DNA of 6,199 nt. Source: Xanthomonas translucens pv. translucens DSM 18974 (lineage in GTDB: Bacteria > Pseudomonadota > Gammaproteobacteria > Xanthomonadales > Xanthomonadaceae). A model generated the notes under the pieces. The model had not been told where the DNA came from, made no database searches, and was given only the letters and a program-made list of their open reading frames with translations. Positions 1-5,712 of the stretch are shown piece after piece. Position 1 is the stretch's first letter; every line of letters begins with the position of its first letter. Location: assembly GCF_000331775.1 (NCBI RefSeq), contig NZ_CAPJ01000476.1:1-6199 (forward strand). The letters are read 5' to 3'. The position numbers were made by a program, and so were the translations under genes.

Positions 1-1
1 C

Positions 2-265
2 GGCGGCCGCGCCTGCTTCCCGCGCCCGGCGCTGTGCACCGACAACGGCGCGATGATCGCCTTCGCCGGCGCGCTGCGCCTGCAGGCCGGCCAGTGCAGC
101 GACGCGGCGGTGCGGGTGACGCCGCGCTGGGACATGGCGTCGCTGCCGCCGTTGGCGGCTGCGCCGCTGCGGGACTCCGGACTCGGGACCCGGGACCCGG
201 TAGAGCCTCAGGCTTCCGTTTTTCCGAGTCCCAAGTCCCCTGTCACGAGTCCCGGCCATGGATAG
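2..265 (+). CDS. tsaD: TsaD, tRNA N6-adenosine threonylcarbamoyltransferase, C-terminal part (5' end outside window)
   Basis: TsaD transfers the threonylcarbamoyl group from threonylcarbamoyl-AMP to A37 of ANN-decoding tRNAs, working with TsaB and TsaE in the cytoplasm. Only the last 87 codons are present, open from the window edge. The start of this fragment reads [18 protein letters not shown], which is the conserved C-terminal block of the Gcp/YgjD/Kae1 family; its Asp contributes to the active-site metal and nucleotide region. The family normally ends soon after the stretch [15 protein letters not shown]. Here the frame runs about 32 residues further (from [11 protein letters not shown] to SPGHG) through a period-7 DNA repeat. 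That tail is rich in Ser, Pro, Gly and Asp and is probably unstructured. The stop codon TAG at 263-265 overlaps the folB start by 8 bases, so the genes are likely co-transcribed. The identity is secure; the role of the tail is unknown. Confidence 0.93.
   Translation, partial: GGRACFPRPALCTDNGAMIAFAGALRLQAGQCSDAAVRVTPRWDMASLPPLAAAPLRDSGLGTRDPVEPQASVFPSPKSPVTSPGHG
170..255. repeat. Two opposed period-7 repeat arrays at the tsaD/folB junction
   Basis: From 170 there are about four heptamer units (CGGGACT, CCGGACT, CGGGACC, CGGGACC, then CGG). From 225 the complementary units follow (CGAGTCC, CAAGTCC, CCTGTCA, CGAGTCC, then CGG). The two arrays are therefore inverted relative to each other and can pair: GGACTCGG at 179-186 is the exact reverse complement of CCGAGTCC at 224-231, and GGGACTC at 171-177 matches GAGTCCC at 226-232 and again at 247-253. 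A small inner palindrome, AGCCT-C-AGGCT, lies at 204-214. From memory, similar GGGAYTC-type heptamer runs are scattered through Xanthomonas intergenic DNA. Here the element is read as the TsaD C-terminal tail and also fills the folB leader. Confidence 0.75.
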
Positions 266-611
266 AGTTTTCATCGAAGGTCTAGAAATCGATGCGCTGA
301 TCGGCATCTACGATTGGGAGCGGCGGATCCGGCAGACCTTGCGCTTCGATCTGGAGATGGGCTTCGACAACCGGGTGCCGGCGGCCAGCGACGACATCGC
401 CGATACGCTCAACTACAAGGCGGTCAGCAAGCGCTTGGTGGAGCTGGTCGAGCAGTCCGACTACGGCCTGGTGGAGACGCTGGCCGAACGCTGCGCGGCC
501 GCAGTGCTGGCCGAGTTCGAGGTGCGCTGGCTGCGGCTGAAGCTGAGCAAGCCGGGGGCGGTGCGCGGCGCGCAGGCGGTGGGCGTGATCATCGAACGCA
601 GCCGCGCTTGA
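258..611 (+). CDS. folB: FolB, dihydroneopterin aldolase
   Basis: FolB converts 7,8-dihydroneopterin to 6-hydroxymethyl-7,8-dihydropterin and glycolaldehyde, an early step of folate synthesis in the cytoplasm. The 117-residue length is normal for the family. The N-terminus [20 protein letters not shown] is typical and is followed by Glu21. The pterin-site tyrosine lies in LNYKAV (Tyr53), the pterin-anchoring glutamate in LVETLAE (Glu73), and the catalytic lysine in [11 protein letters not shown] (Lys98), so all key positions appear intact. The family works as an octamer of small subunits. The start is fixed by the family N-terminus. It lies 8 bases inside the end of tsaD and has no Shine-Dalgarno sequence (the preceding bases belong to a repeat), so translation probably depends on ribosomes finishing tsaD. 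No clear terminator follows the stop codon. Confidence 0.96.
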   Translation: MDRVFIEGLEIDALIGIYDWERRIRQTLRFDLEMGFDNRVPAASDDIADTLNYKAVSKRLVELVEQSDYGLVETLAERCAAAVLAEFEVRWLRLKLSKPGAVRGAQAVGVIIERSRA

Positions 612-1139
612 TGGTGCAGGCGCGGCCGCCGTTCGCCAGCGCCGCGACAGCGTTGCCCGATGCAGGCTTTTTTGCGCGCCTGTAGCAGACCGTGGCGCCG
701 TATCTCTGCGTCCATAACGCAATTGTCAATTGCGATCGCGGCGTTGCTACTGTTCGTGTGATGGGTTGCTGGATCACCAAGCGGATGCTGCGCGCTACCT
801 CGTTCAACGACGAGCATGTGAAGCTGAGCGTGATTTCAAGCCTGAAAAACGTGATCCCGCCGCTAGTGCCATGGCTGTGTGCGGCCTGCCTGAGGCGATC
901 TCGTAAGGCACTTGTCCATCGTCGGATCGCTCAGCGCCTACCATTGCTGCAACAGGTGAATGCGTAGCCTTATCTCCATGGCATAAGCAGCTTCCATCTT
1001 CACTAGGAAAAAATCGTGCCGCATAGTCTACCCTTGCGTGCGGAATCAATGTCGGAGACGCTCAGCTACTTCATGGCGGTGGCCCTCGGTTCGAATGGTC
1101 GCTGTCCATCTTGGCGCTTTTAAAAATTTCCTTGGCCGC
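612..1139. other. Intergenic stretch with no supported gene, probable edge of acquired segment
   Basis: This stretch of about 530 bases lies between the convergent folB and arc1 genes. Overlapping open frames exist on both strands: a 91-codon frame with a GTG start at 692-967 (plus) and an 81-codon frame with a TTG start at 804-1049 (minus). Neither has a ribosome binding site, an ATG start, or a motif I can place, and they overlap each other antisense. The stretch loses G+C along its length and ends in the A/T run TTTTAAAAATTT near 1120-1131, just past the arc1 stop. It also holds a 17-bp palindrome at 718-734 and a weak stem, CAGGC 663-667 with GCCTG 678-682, whose T run is in the loop and so is not a standard terminator. 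It may be a dispersed repeat or insertion scar. I see no transposase or integrase remnant. Confidence 0.5.
718..734. repeat. 17-bp perfect palindrome CGCAATTG-T-CAATTGCG
   Basis: The left half at 718-725 is the exact reverse complement of the right half at 727-734 around a single central T. It stands alone in the non-coding stretch after folB, about 107 bases past the folB stop. It could be a binding site for a dimeric regulator or part of a dispersed element. Nothing next to it shows a promoter that it would control. Confidence 0.5.
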
Positions 1140-1436
1140 TCAAGACCATGAGGAAATCGTCACCACAATGCGGGCGAATTCTTGCAAGGTGCTGACTTTG
1201 GGATGCTCGACATAATACATTTGTTCGTAAATGGCCTGACGATCGTTCGGGTCGGTAATGCGCCCTGCTTGAGTGGTGTCGCAAATGCTCTCCAATTTTT
1301 CGAGGTTGAAGCGCTCTTTGCCGCTTTCATGGGCTAGCGCCTTTGCTGAATCAAGTTCGGCACTGCGTAATGAGGCATTGCGCTCCTTGAGTTTCTTATG
1401 CAGGGCAAGTGCATCTGCGCCTTTTAAGTGGGTCAT
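1140..1436 (-). CDS. arc1: Arc1, antitoxin/chaperone partner of AvrRxo1 (AvrRxo1-ORF2)
   Basis: The 98-residue protein begins MTHLKGADALALHKKLKERN and looks mostly helical, with a charged, Leu/Lys/Glu-rich first half and the segment GRITDPNDRQAIYEQMYYVE in the second half. Its length, its position right after avrRxo1 and its sequence as I remember it match AvrRxo1-ORF2 of Xanthomonas oryzae pv. oryzicola. There it binds AvrRxo1 and suppresses its toxicity in the bacterium, so the pair behaves like a toxin-antitoxin module although it was first described as a chaperone. The gene starts 13 bases after the avrRxo1 stop. A good ribosome site, AGGAAA, lies at 1442-1447 (minus strand), so it is co-transcribed with the effector. 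The order of toxin first and antitoxin second is the reverse of most such modules. No clear terminator follows. Confidence 0.88.
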   Translation of the reverse strand: MTHLKGADALALHKKLKERNASLRSAELDSAKALAHESGKERFNLEKLESICDTTQAGRITDPNDRQAIYEQMYYVEHPKVSTLQEFARIVVTISSWS

Positions 1437-1449
1437 CGCATTTTCCTGG

Positions 1450-2706
1450 TCAGATCAATGAGCTGTGTGCCGCTAGAGCATTTGACCACGTCATTCCCTT
1501 GTATTTCTCCAGGGCGGCACGTGCATCCGTTGCACGCTTTGGATCATCGATGCTGTTGCTCAAACGGTCAATCAGCGCTGTGTCGATTACCTGTTCTCCT
1601 TTGTCACCCGAGTTGAAGTCCTCGGGAGCTGTAATGCTCTCATACAACTGGGGGTCGTGAATGCTGAGTTCGCCATCGGCGACGCTGGCAACCATCACTT
1701 TTTCACCCTTTTCATTCGTGCCGAACAGGCGATAACTTCCCAAGGTTGGATTTGACAGGAACCTGTCGATGACATCTAAGCGGTTGCTCCGGACAGTCGA
1801 AAATCCATTCGCAACCGCCACGTAAGGCGGTCGTGGATCATCACCTCCCGGACTTCTCTGAAGTACGCCCATAAGGGATCGCTCAAGAGGCGCATCGATA
1901 TCGCACAACTCGACCTTGCGCCCTGTCTCCTTGGCTAAACTGACGTAGCTGTCGACCTCATGCGTGTTTGCCAGTCGTTTGTCGACGAGTATGCTGGCCA
2001 TTGCACCGCTTGTGGTCCTTTGCGAGCGAAGCTCGTTTTCAAGCCGATCGGCGAGGACGCATGATTCGGCGTGTACCTGCGCCGAACTGAGTTTCATTGC
2101 TTCTCCTTGCGATTCCGCTAGTGAACGTTTAAAGATGTCAGGATTAATGCAGCCGCCGCCACTGCTCTTCTTGAGCGCATTTGCGAGCACAGGAATCGTC
2201 TTTGTCGCTATACGCGTCTTACCAGTGGCAGTATTGCCTCGTAATGCGAACAATGTTGGTGGGTAGCCGTCGCTCTCAATTGATTCGGCCAAGCGCAGGG
2301 ATGCAGTTCGTGCTTGGCTCAATAGCCGGCTATGCAATTCCTGGCGCTCTGGATGCCAGTTCTCGGTTTTCGTAAGATATTCCCATCGGGCTTTTCCGGG
2401 CGCTGGAAGCTCACCCAGTCCAAACATCTCGTCTGAACTTGTGGGGTGAGGAGGCGATTGGATCAGCAGGGCTTTTGATGATGTCCCTGGACCCGGCGCC
2501 CATTGCGGGAGAGTGCGAGCAGACCAATCGGCCGAATTGGATTTTTTAAGGGCCTGCGGCCTTTCCTGCAGACCATCAAGCAACGCCTGCTGTGGCAGCC
2601 TGGAAGCCGAGTCATCTGCGGCACCTTGCGTTGCTGTCGATGCTAAGCCATCCACAAGAATGGGAGTGATGTCTGGCTTGCATGCATTACTTATCTTTCC
2701 TTTCAT
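1450..2706 (-). CDS. avrRxo1: AvrRxo1 / XopAJ type III effector, zeta-toxin-like NAD kinase
   Basis: This is a 418-residue type III effector. In the known family it has a polynucleotide-kinase/zeta-toxin fold, phosphorylates NAD on the adenosine ribose 3'-hydroxyl, is toxic in bacteria and plants, and triggers Rxo1 resistance in maize and rice lines. Here residues 1-100 are rich in Ser, Pro and Gln with no signal peptide or membrane segment, as expected for a type III secretion signal. A Walker A loop GNTATGKT lies at 157-164, followed by INPDIFKRSL with Asp190, the expected catalytic base. These correspond to Thr167 and Asp193 as I recall them in the 421-residue reference, a constant shift of three, so the kinase site looks intact. 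The start is the first ATG after an in-frame TAA seven codons upstream; no strong Shine-Dalgarno is visible. The gene has lower G+C than its neighbours and a perfect PIP box upstream. Species variants cannot be separated here. Confidence 0.92.
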   Translation of the reverse strand: MKGKISNACKPDITPILVDGLASTATQGAADDSASRLPQQALLDGLQERPQALKKSNSADWSARTLPQWAPGPGTSSKALLIQSPPHPTSSDEMFGLGELPAPGKARWEYLTKTENWHPERQELHSRLLSQARTASLRLAESIESDGYPPTLFALRGNTATGKTRIATKTIPVLANALKKSSGGGCINPDIFKRSLAESQGEAMKLSSAQVHAESCVLADRLENELRSQRTTSGAMASILVDKRLANTHEVDSYVSLAKETGRKVELCDIDAPLERSLMGVLQRSPGGDDPRPPYVAVANGFSTVRSNRLDVIDRFLSNPTLGSYRLFGTNEKGEKVMVASVADGELSIHDPQLYESITAPEDFNSGDKGEQVIDTALIDRLSNSIDDPKRATDARAALEKYKGMTWSNALAAHSSLI

Positions 2707-2765
2707 GTCTGGAATAATTCTAAATTTTTATTTTGAGGATTCGCGGAAATTTTGCTTCCATCAGA

Positions 2766-2771
2766 ATGGTG
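2766..2771 (-). promoter_or_regulatory. -10 element of the avrRxo1 promoter (CACCAT)
   Basis: On the minus strand CACCAT fits the YANNNT form used with PIP boxes. It begins after exactly 30 intervening bases from the end of the second TTCGC, inside the 30-32 spacing known for HrpX-controlled promoters. Transcription would begin near 2758-2760, leaving an A/T-rich leader of roughly 50 bases before the avrRxo1 ATG. Confidence 0.7.
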
Positions 2772-2776
2772 CGCTT

Positions 2777-2801
2777 TCTCAATCTGGCGTCTGGATTGAG
2801 A
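2777..2801. repeat. 8-bp perfect inverted repeat between PIP box and -10
   Basis: TCTCAATC at 2777-2784 and GATTGAGA at 2794-2801 are exact reverse complements around a 9-base spacer. The outer arm directly abuts the PIP box and the inner arm ends five bases before the -10 element. It fills the place where a -35 element would be. It could be an operator for a second regulator, for example the Arc1-AvrRxo1 complex if the module autoregulates, or chance. No data here decide. Confidence 0.55.
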
Positions 2802-2826
2802 GCGAAAAATATGGCTTGGCAGCGAA
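2802..2826 (-). promoter_or_regulatory. Perfect PIP box (TTCGC-N15-TTCGC), HrpX-type, driving avrRxo1-arc1
   Basis: On the minus strand TTCGC (2826-2822) is followed by exactly 15 bases and a second TTCGC (2806-2802). This is the consensus plant-inducible promoter box bound by the AraC-type activator HrpX, which switches on type III secretion and effector genes in plant tissue and in hrp-inducing medium. It lies 95 bases before the avrRxo1 start codon and has a correctly spaced -10 element, so it very probably controls the effector and arc1 together. Confidence 0.88.
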
Positions 2827-2860
2827 GTGCATCAGTGTGCTTCGATTACTTTCTTAACCT

Positions 2861-2880
2861 GCGCCGTTCATGGACGGCGC
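2861..2880. repeat. Hairpin with 7-bp stem GCGCCGT / ACGGCGC
   Basis: The arms at 2861-2867 and 2874-2880 are perfectly complementary around a 6-base loop. No T run follows on either strand, so it is not a standard intrinsic terminator. It overlaps the left arm of the longer inverted repeat and sits just upstream of the PIP box side of the effector block. It may be a leftover of the intergenic region as it was before the effector genes arrived. Confidence 0.4.
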
Positions 2881-2922
2881 ACGCATTCGCCGCGCTCCGG
2901 ACGCCGCGCCTCCGCCGAAGGC

Positions 2923-2951
2923 TTGACTGCTGTAACGTCTGCGGGCATGTT
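2923..2951 (+). promoter_or_regulatory. Candidate sigma-70 promoter for the ATP-grasp/alpha-E operon
   Basis: TTGACT at 2923-2928 is close to the -35 consensus. It is followed after 17 bases by CATGTT at 2946-2951, a modest -10. A 10-bp palindrome, TGTTGCAACA (2948-2957), overlaps the -10 and could be an operator. The spacing is right and no better promoter is seen before 3006, but the -10 is weak. Confidence 0.35.
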
Positions 2952-3005
2952 GCAACACACATGACTGGCGCCTCTCGCCGCCGGCCCGCAGGTTAAAGAA
3001 GCACG

Positions 3006-4454
3006 ATGGACTGGAGTAAGTACCGCACGGCCACCTACGACGAGCTGATCCAGGCAGATGGTCAGCCGCGTCCCGCCGCCCGCCGGGTCATCGAATACCT
3101 GTCCAGCCTGTCCGGCCGCGAATTGTCCGAGCGCCAGCTCGCCGCCGATGTCGCCGCACGGGTCATGGGCATTACCTTCACCGTCTATTCCGATGGCCGC
3201 AACGTCGACCGCACGCTGCCGTTCGATCTGATTCCGCGAGTGATCCCGCTGCGCGAATGGCAGCGCACCGAGGCCGGGCTGAAGCAGCGCATGCGCGCGC
3301 TCAACCTGTTCATCGGCGACGTCTACGGCGCGCAGCGCATCGTCAAGGACAAGGTGTTTCCGGCGATGCTGCTGGAGCACTCGGTGAACTTCCGTCCGCA
3401 GTGCGTCGGCATCACCCCGGCGCTGGGCGTATGGGCGCATATCTGCGGTTCGGACCTGGTGCGCGACGCCGACGGAACGCTGTACGCGCTGGAGGACAAC
3501 CTGCGCATTCCCAGCGGCGTGTCGTACATGCTGGAAAACCGCATGGTCGCCAAGCGCGTGTTTCCGGAGCTGTTCGACACCAGCGCGATCCTGCCGGTGG
3601 ACGAATATCCGGCGCAGCTGTACGACACCCTGGCCGCGCTGTCGCCGCGTCCGGGCGACCAGCCGGTGATCGCGCTGCTGACCCCGGGCATCTTCAATAG
3701 CGCGTATTTCGAGCACGCCTATCTGGCGCAGGCGATGGGCATCGAACTGGTCGAGGGCGACGACCTGTTCGTCGCCGACGACGACTGCACCTATATGCGC
3801 ACCATCTACGGGCCGCGCCGGGTCGATGTGATCTATCGCCGGGTTGACGACCTGTTCATCGACCCGGAGGTGTTCCAACCCGAGTCGGTGCTCGGCGTGC
3901 CCGGGCTGATCCGCAGCTGGCGCGCCGGCAAGGTGGCGCTGGCCAATGCGCCCGGTGCCGGCGTGGCCGACGACAAGGTGGTGTTCGCCTACGTGCCGAA
4001 GATGATCCGTTACTACCTGGACGAAGAGCCGATCCTGCCCAACGTGCCCAGCTACCTGTGCCACGACGACAAGGACCGCCAGTACGTGCTCGAGCACCTC
4101 GACGAACTGGTGGTGAAGCCGGCCAACGAATCGGGCGGCTACGGCATGCTGATCGGGCCGCGCTCGACCAAGCGTCAGCGCGACGAGTTCCGCAAGCTGA
4201 TCCAGGCCGATCCGCGCAACTACATGGCGCAGCCGACGCTGGGCCTGTCCACCGCGCCGATCGTGACCGAGGTCGGGCCGTCGGCGCGGCATCTGGACCT
4301 GCGCCCGTTCATTCTGTCGCGCGAGGACGTCTACGTCACCACCGGCGGGCTGACCCGGGTGGCGATGGAAGAGGGCTCGCTGGTGGTCAATTCCTCGCAG
4401 GGCGGCGGCGCCAAGGACACCTGGGTGGTGGACCTGGACGAGGAGATGGACTGA
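3006..4454 (+). CDS. Circularly permuted type 2 ATP-grasp protein (DUF404/DUF407 type)
   Basis: This is a 482-residue cytoplasmic protein of the circularly permuted ATP-grasp family (COG2308). Family members are predicted to ligate an amino acid or peptide using ATP, and the true substrate is not established. Recognisable blocks in order are the N-terminal [14 protein letters not shown] (72-85), [17 protein letters not shown] (163-179), the glycine-rich nucleotide-binding stretch [12 protein letters not shown] (369-380), DLRPFI (431-436), GGLTRVA (447-453) and [12 protein letters not shown] (463-474). The length is usual and nothing is missing. There is no signal peptide. The start is the ATG preceded by a weak purine stretch (AAAGAAG). 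The stop TGA shares its last base with the start of the alpha-E gene, so the two form a coupled operon. In many bacteria a transglutaminase-like protease gene belongs to the same cluster; none is seen downstream here. Confidence 0.93.
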   Translation: MDWSKYRTATYDELIQADGQPRPAARRVIEYLSSLSGRELSERQLAADVAARVMGITFTVYSDGRNVDRTLPFDLIPRVIPLREWQRTEAGLKQRMRALNLFIGDVYGAQRIVKDKVFPAMLLEHSVNFRPQCVGITPALGVWAHICGSDLVRDADGTLYALEDNLRIPSGVSYMLENRMVAKRVFPELFDTSAILPVDEYPAQLYDTLAALSPRPGDQPVIALLTPGIFNSAYFEHAYLAQAMGIELVEGDDLFVADDDCTYMRTIYGPRRVDVIYRRVDDLFIDPEVFQPESVLGVPGLIRSWRAGKVALANAPGAGVADDKVVFAYVPKMIRYYLDEEPILPNVPSYLCHDDKDRQYVLEHLDELVVKPANESGGYGMLIGPRSTKRQRDEFRKLIQADPRNYMAQPTLGLSTAPIVTEVGPSARHLDLRPFILSREDVYVTTGGLTRVAMEEGSLVVNSSQGGGAKDTWVVDLDEEMD

Positions 4455-5395
4455 TGCTGTCGCGGGTCGCCGACAACCTCTACTGGTTCAGTCGCTACGT
4501 GCGCCGCGCCGAGACCACCGCGCGGCTGGTCGGCGTGGGCAGCCTGCTGCAGCTGGACCTGCCGCGCTCGGTGCGTTTCGCCTGGCGGCCGATGATCGAC
4601 ACGGTCGGCGCCGGCGAGATCTTCAACACCTGGTTCCCGCATGCCGGCGACGATGTCGGCGACGCCGACGTGGTGCGCTTCCTGTTGCTGGACGAGCGCA
4701 ATCCGTCCTCGCTGCGCAGTTCGGCGCGTCAGGCGCGCGAACTGCTGCGCGGCATCCGCGACACGCTGCCGCAGGAAGTGTGGGAGGCGGTCAACGACCT
4801 GCACCTGTACATCGACGCCAACGGCGAGCGCAGCGTCGGCCGCCGCTACCGGATGGAGTTCCTTGGTCACGTCACCGACGCCTGCCTGAAGGTGTCCGGC
4901 CTGCTCACCGCCAACGTCAGCCGCGACATCGGCTTCCAGTTCCTGCGCCTGGGCACGGCGATCGAACAGGCCGATATGACCACGCGCATCATCGACGCCG
5001 GCGCCTCGGGCCTGATCACCCCGCGCAAGGCCGACGATCTGGAGGCCTACCAGAACATGCAGTGGATGAGCGTGCTGCGCTCGCTGGCGGCTTACCAGAT
5101 GTACCGGCGCCACGTGCGCCAGCGCGTCACCGGCGAGCATGCGCTGCGCTTCCTGCTGCAGAACAACGATTTCCCGCGCAGCGTGCATTTCTGCCTGACC
5201 CGCGCACAGCACATCCTGCCGACCATGCCGCCGCGGCCGAACGTGGAGCGCGCGCTGATGCGGATCAACGGGCTGGTGCGCAATGCCGACCCGTTCTACC
5301 TGGCGCGGCACAATCCGGCCGAGTTCATGGACGAGATCCAGACTCACCTGGGCTACCTGCATACCGCGATCGCCGAGGCCTATTTCAGTTCGTGA
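4454..5395 (+). CDS. Alpha-E domain protein (DUF403), partner of the ATP-grasp protein
   Basis: This 313-residue, largely helical protein of the alpha-E family (COG2307) is almost always encoded next to a circularly permuted ATP-grasp gene. Its biochemical role is unknown; it is predicted to act with the ATP-grasp enzyme in a peptide-synthesis or modification pathway. The signature N-terminus [19 protein letters not shown] (2-20) is clear. It is followed by the [20 protein letters not shown] segment and a later [17 protein letters not shown] helix, both typical. The start ATG at 4454 overlaps the preceding TGA by one base and has AGGAG at 4441-4445 eight bases before it, which fixes it. The reading frame stays open upstream inside the ATP-grasp gene, but that extension is only a shadow. 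No T-rich terminator follows; a hairpin lies about 55 bases past the stop. Confidence 0.93.
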   Translation: MLSRVADNLYWFSRYVRRAETTARLVGVGSLLQLDLPRSVRFAWRPMIDTVGAGEIFNTWFPHAGDDVGDADVVRFLLLDERNPSSLRSSARQARELLRGIRDTLPQEVWEAVNDLHLYIDANGERSVGRRYRMEFLGHVTDACLKVSGLLTANVSRDIGFQFLRLGTAIEQADMTTRIIDAGASGLITPRKADDLEAYQNMQWMSVLRSLAAYQMYRRHVRQRVTGEHALRFLLQNNDFPRSVHFCLTRAQHILPTMPPRPNVERALMRINGLVRNADPFYLARHNPAEFMDEIQTHLGYLHTAIAEAYFSS

Positions 5396-5450
5396 GGCGC
5401 GCGCGGCCTGCGCGTGCTGGTACCGTGCATCGCCGCTGCGGGGCATGACC

Positions 5451-5479
5451 ATGGCGTCGCATGAGGGTTGAGACGCCAT
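5451..5479. repeat. Hairpin ATGGCGTC / GACGCCAT downstream of the alpha-E gene
   Basis: The 8-bp arms at 5451-5458 and 5472-5479 are perfect complements with a 13-base loop. It lies 55 bases past the alpha-E stop and could slow or protect the end of the operon transcript. The absence of a following T run makes a classical intrinsic terminator unlikely. Confidence 0.4.
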
Positions 5480-5582
5480 CCGGCCTGCGCTGGAGGGCAA
5501 GGCCGGTGTGCTCGCGGACGCGTCGCCAGTGCGCCGCATGCCTGCCGCGGCCGGTCCGGTAGCGGGATCAGGTGGCGTATGG

Positions 5583-5605
5583 GGCGGACAGGGGTGTCGT
5601 CCGCC
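5583..5605. repeat. Hairpin GGCGGAC / GTCCGCC in the GH3 upstream region
   Basis: The perfect 7-bp arms at 5583-5589 and 5599-5605 surround a 9-base loop. The alternative inner pairing GACA-GGGG-TGTC (5587-5598) is also possible. No T run follows. It lies about 40 bases before the candidate GH3 promoter, and its role is unknown. Confidence 0.35.
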
Positions 5606-5647
5606 GGTGGTAAACCGTTGCCCGAATAGGCGATCCGGTGCCTGCAT

Positions 5648-5678
5648 TTGCTCTTTCGTCTGGCCGGAGAGCTAGAAT
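5648..5678 (+). promoter_or_regulatory. Candidate promoter of the GH3 gene
   Basis: TAGAAT at 5673-5678 is a good -10 hexamer. The best upstream match, TTGCTC at 5648-5653, is a poor -35 with a long 19-base spacer. Transcription would start near 5685, which places the LacI-like palindrome directly over the first transcribed bases. Confidence 0.35.
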
Positions 5679-5688
5679 TGCCGGCTAT

Positions 5689-5700
5689 GTAAACGTTTTC
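5689..5700. promoter_or_regulatory. LacI-family-like operator (GTAAACGTTTTC)
   Basis: The near-palindrome GTAAACGTTTTC is centred on CG and has one mismatched pair. It matches the AAACGTTT core typical of LacI/CcpA-family sugar repressors. It lies 13 bases before the GH3 start codon and just downstream of the candidate -10, where a bound repressor would block transcription. This fits sugar-dependent control of a glycosidase. The regulator gene is not in the window. Confidence 0.5.
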
Positions 5701-5712
5701 TCCAAGGACCTC

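Larger units (their letters stand above)
2854..2996. repeat. 10-bp perfect inverted repeat bracketing the intergenic stretch before the ATP-grasp gene
   Basis: TTAACCTGCG at 2854-2863 is the exact reverse complement of CGCAGGTTAA at 2987-2996. The pair brackets about 120 bases of mostly high-G+C DNA. The left copy marks roughly where the A/T-rich effector block ends. The right copy lies 9 bases before the start codon of the ATP-grasp gene. It may be a regulator site pair, the ends of a small element, or a trace of the insertion. Confidence 0.45.
5396..5712. other. Intergenic region between alpha-E gene and GH3 gene
   Basis: These 317 bases contain no gene I can support. The first part is G+C-rich with two hairpins (5451-5479 and 5583-5605). 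The last 70 bases are richer in A/T and hold the candidate promoter and operator of the GH3 gene. Open frames across it are short or are shadows of the flanking genes. Confidence 0.7.

Noticed and set aside
663..682. Stem CAGGC/GCCTG with a T run as a folB terminator
   Set aside because: The T run is in the loop rather than after the stem, and the stem is only 5 bp.
282..722. 146-codon open frame on the minus strand over folB
   Set aside because: It is a shadow of folB, which has all the family catalytic residues on the plus strand.
692..967. 91-codon plus-strand frame with a GTG start
   Set aside because: No ribosome site, no motif, and it overlaps an equally plausible antisense frame. Not supported as a gene.
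804..1049. 81-codon minus-strand frame with a TTG start
   Set aside because: No ribosome site or motif. It has a vaguely familiar look of spurious Xanthomonas annotations, but I cannot support it.
1116..1139. A/T run after arc1 as an intrinsic terminator
   Set aside because: No inverted repeat precedes the run on the minus strand; the nearby GCCAAG copies are direct, not inverted.
2513..2857. 114-codon plus-strand frame over the avrRxo1 N-terminus and promoter
   Set aside because: It is antisense to avrRxo1 and runs through the PIP promoter, with no ribosome site or family match.
2868..4292. 474-codon open frame on the minus strand
   Set aside because: It lies antisense to the ATP-grasp gene and is rich in Arg, His, Gln, Val and Ala with no motif. 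It is a high-G+C shadow of the real plus-strand gene.
4058..4453. Upstream extension of the alpha-E frame inside the ATP-grasp gene
   Set aside because: It reads as Arg/Ala/Gly-rich shadow sequence. The family N-terminus begins at 4454 with a proper ribosome site.
4331..5647. 438-codon open frame on the minus strand
   Set aside because: It is antisense to the alpha-E gene, with shadow composition and no recognisable domain.
5638..5712. GTG start 25 codons upstream for the GH3 gene
   Set aside because: No Shine-Dalgarno. The added residues are not a signal peptide, and the candidate promoter and operator would fall inside the coding region.
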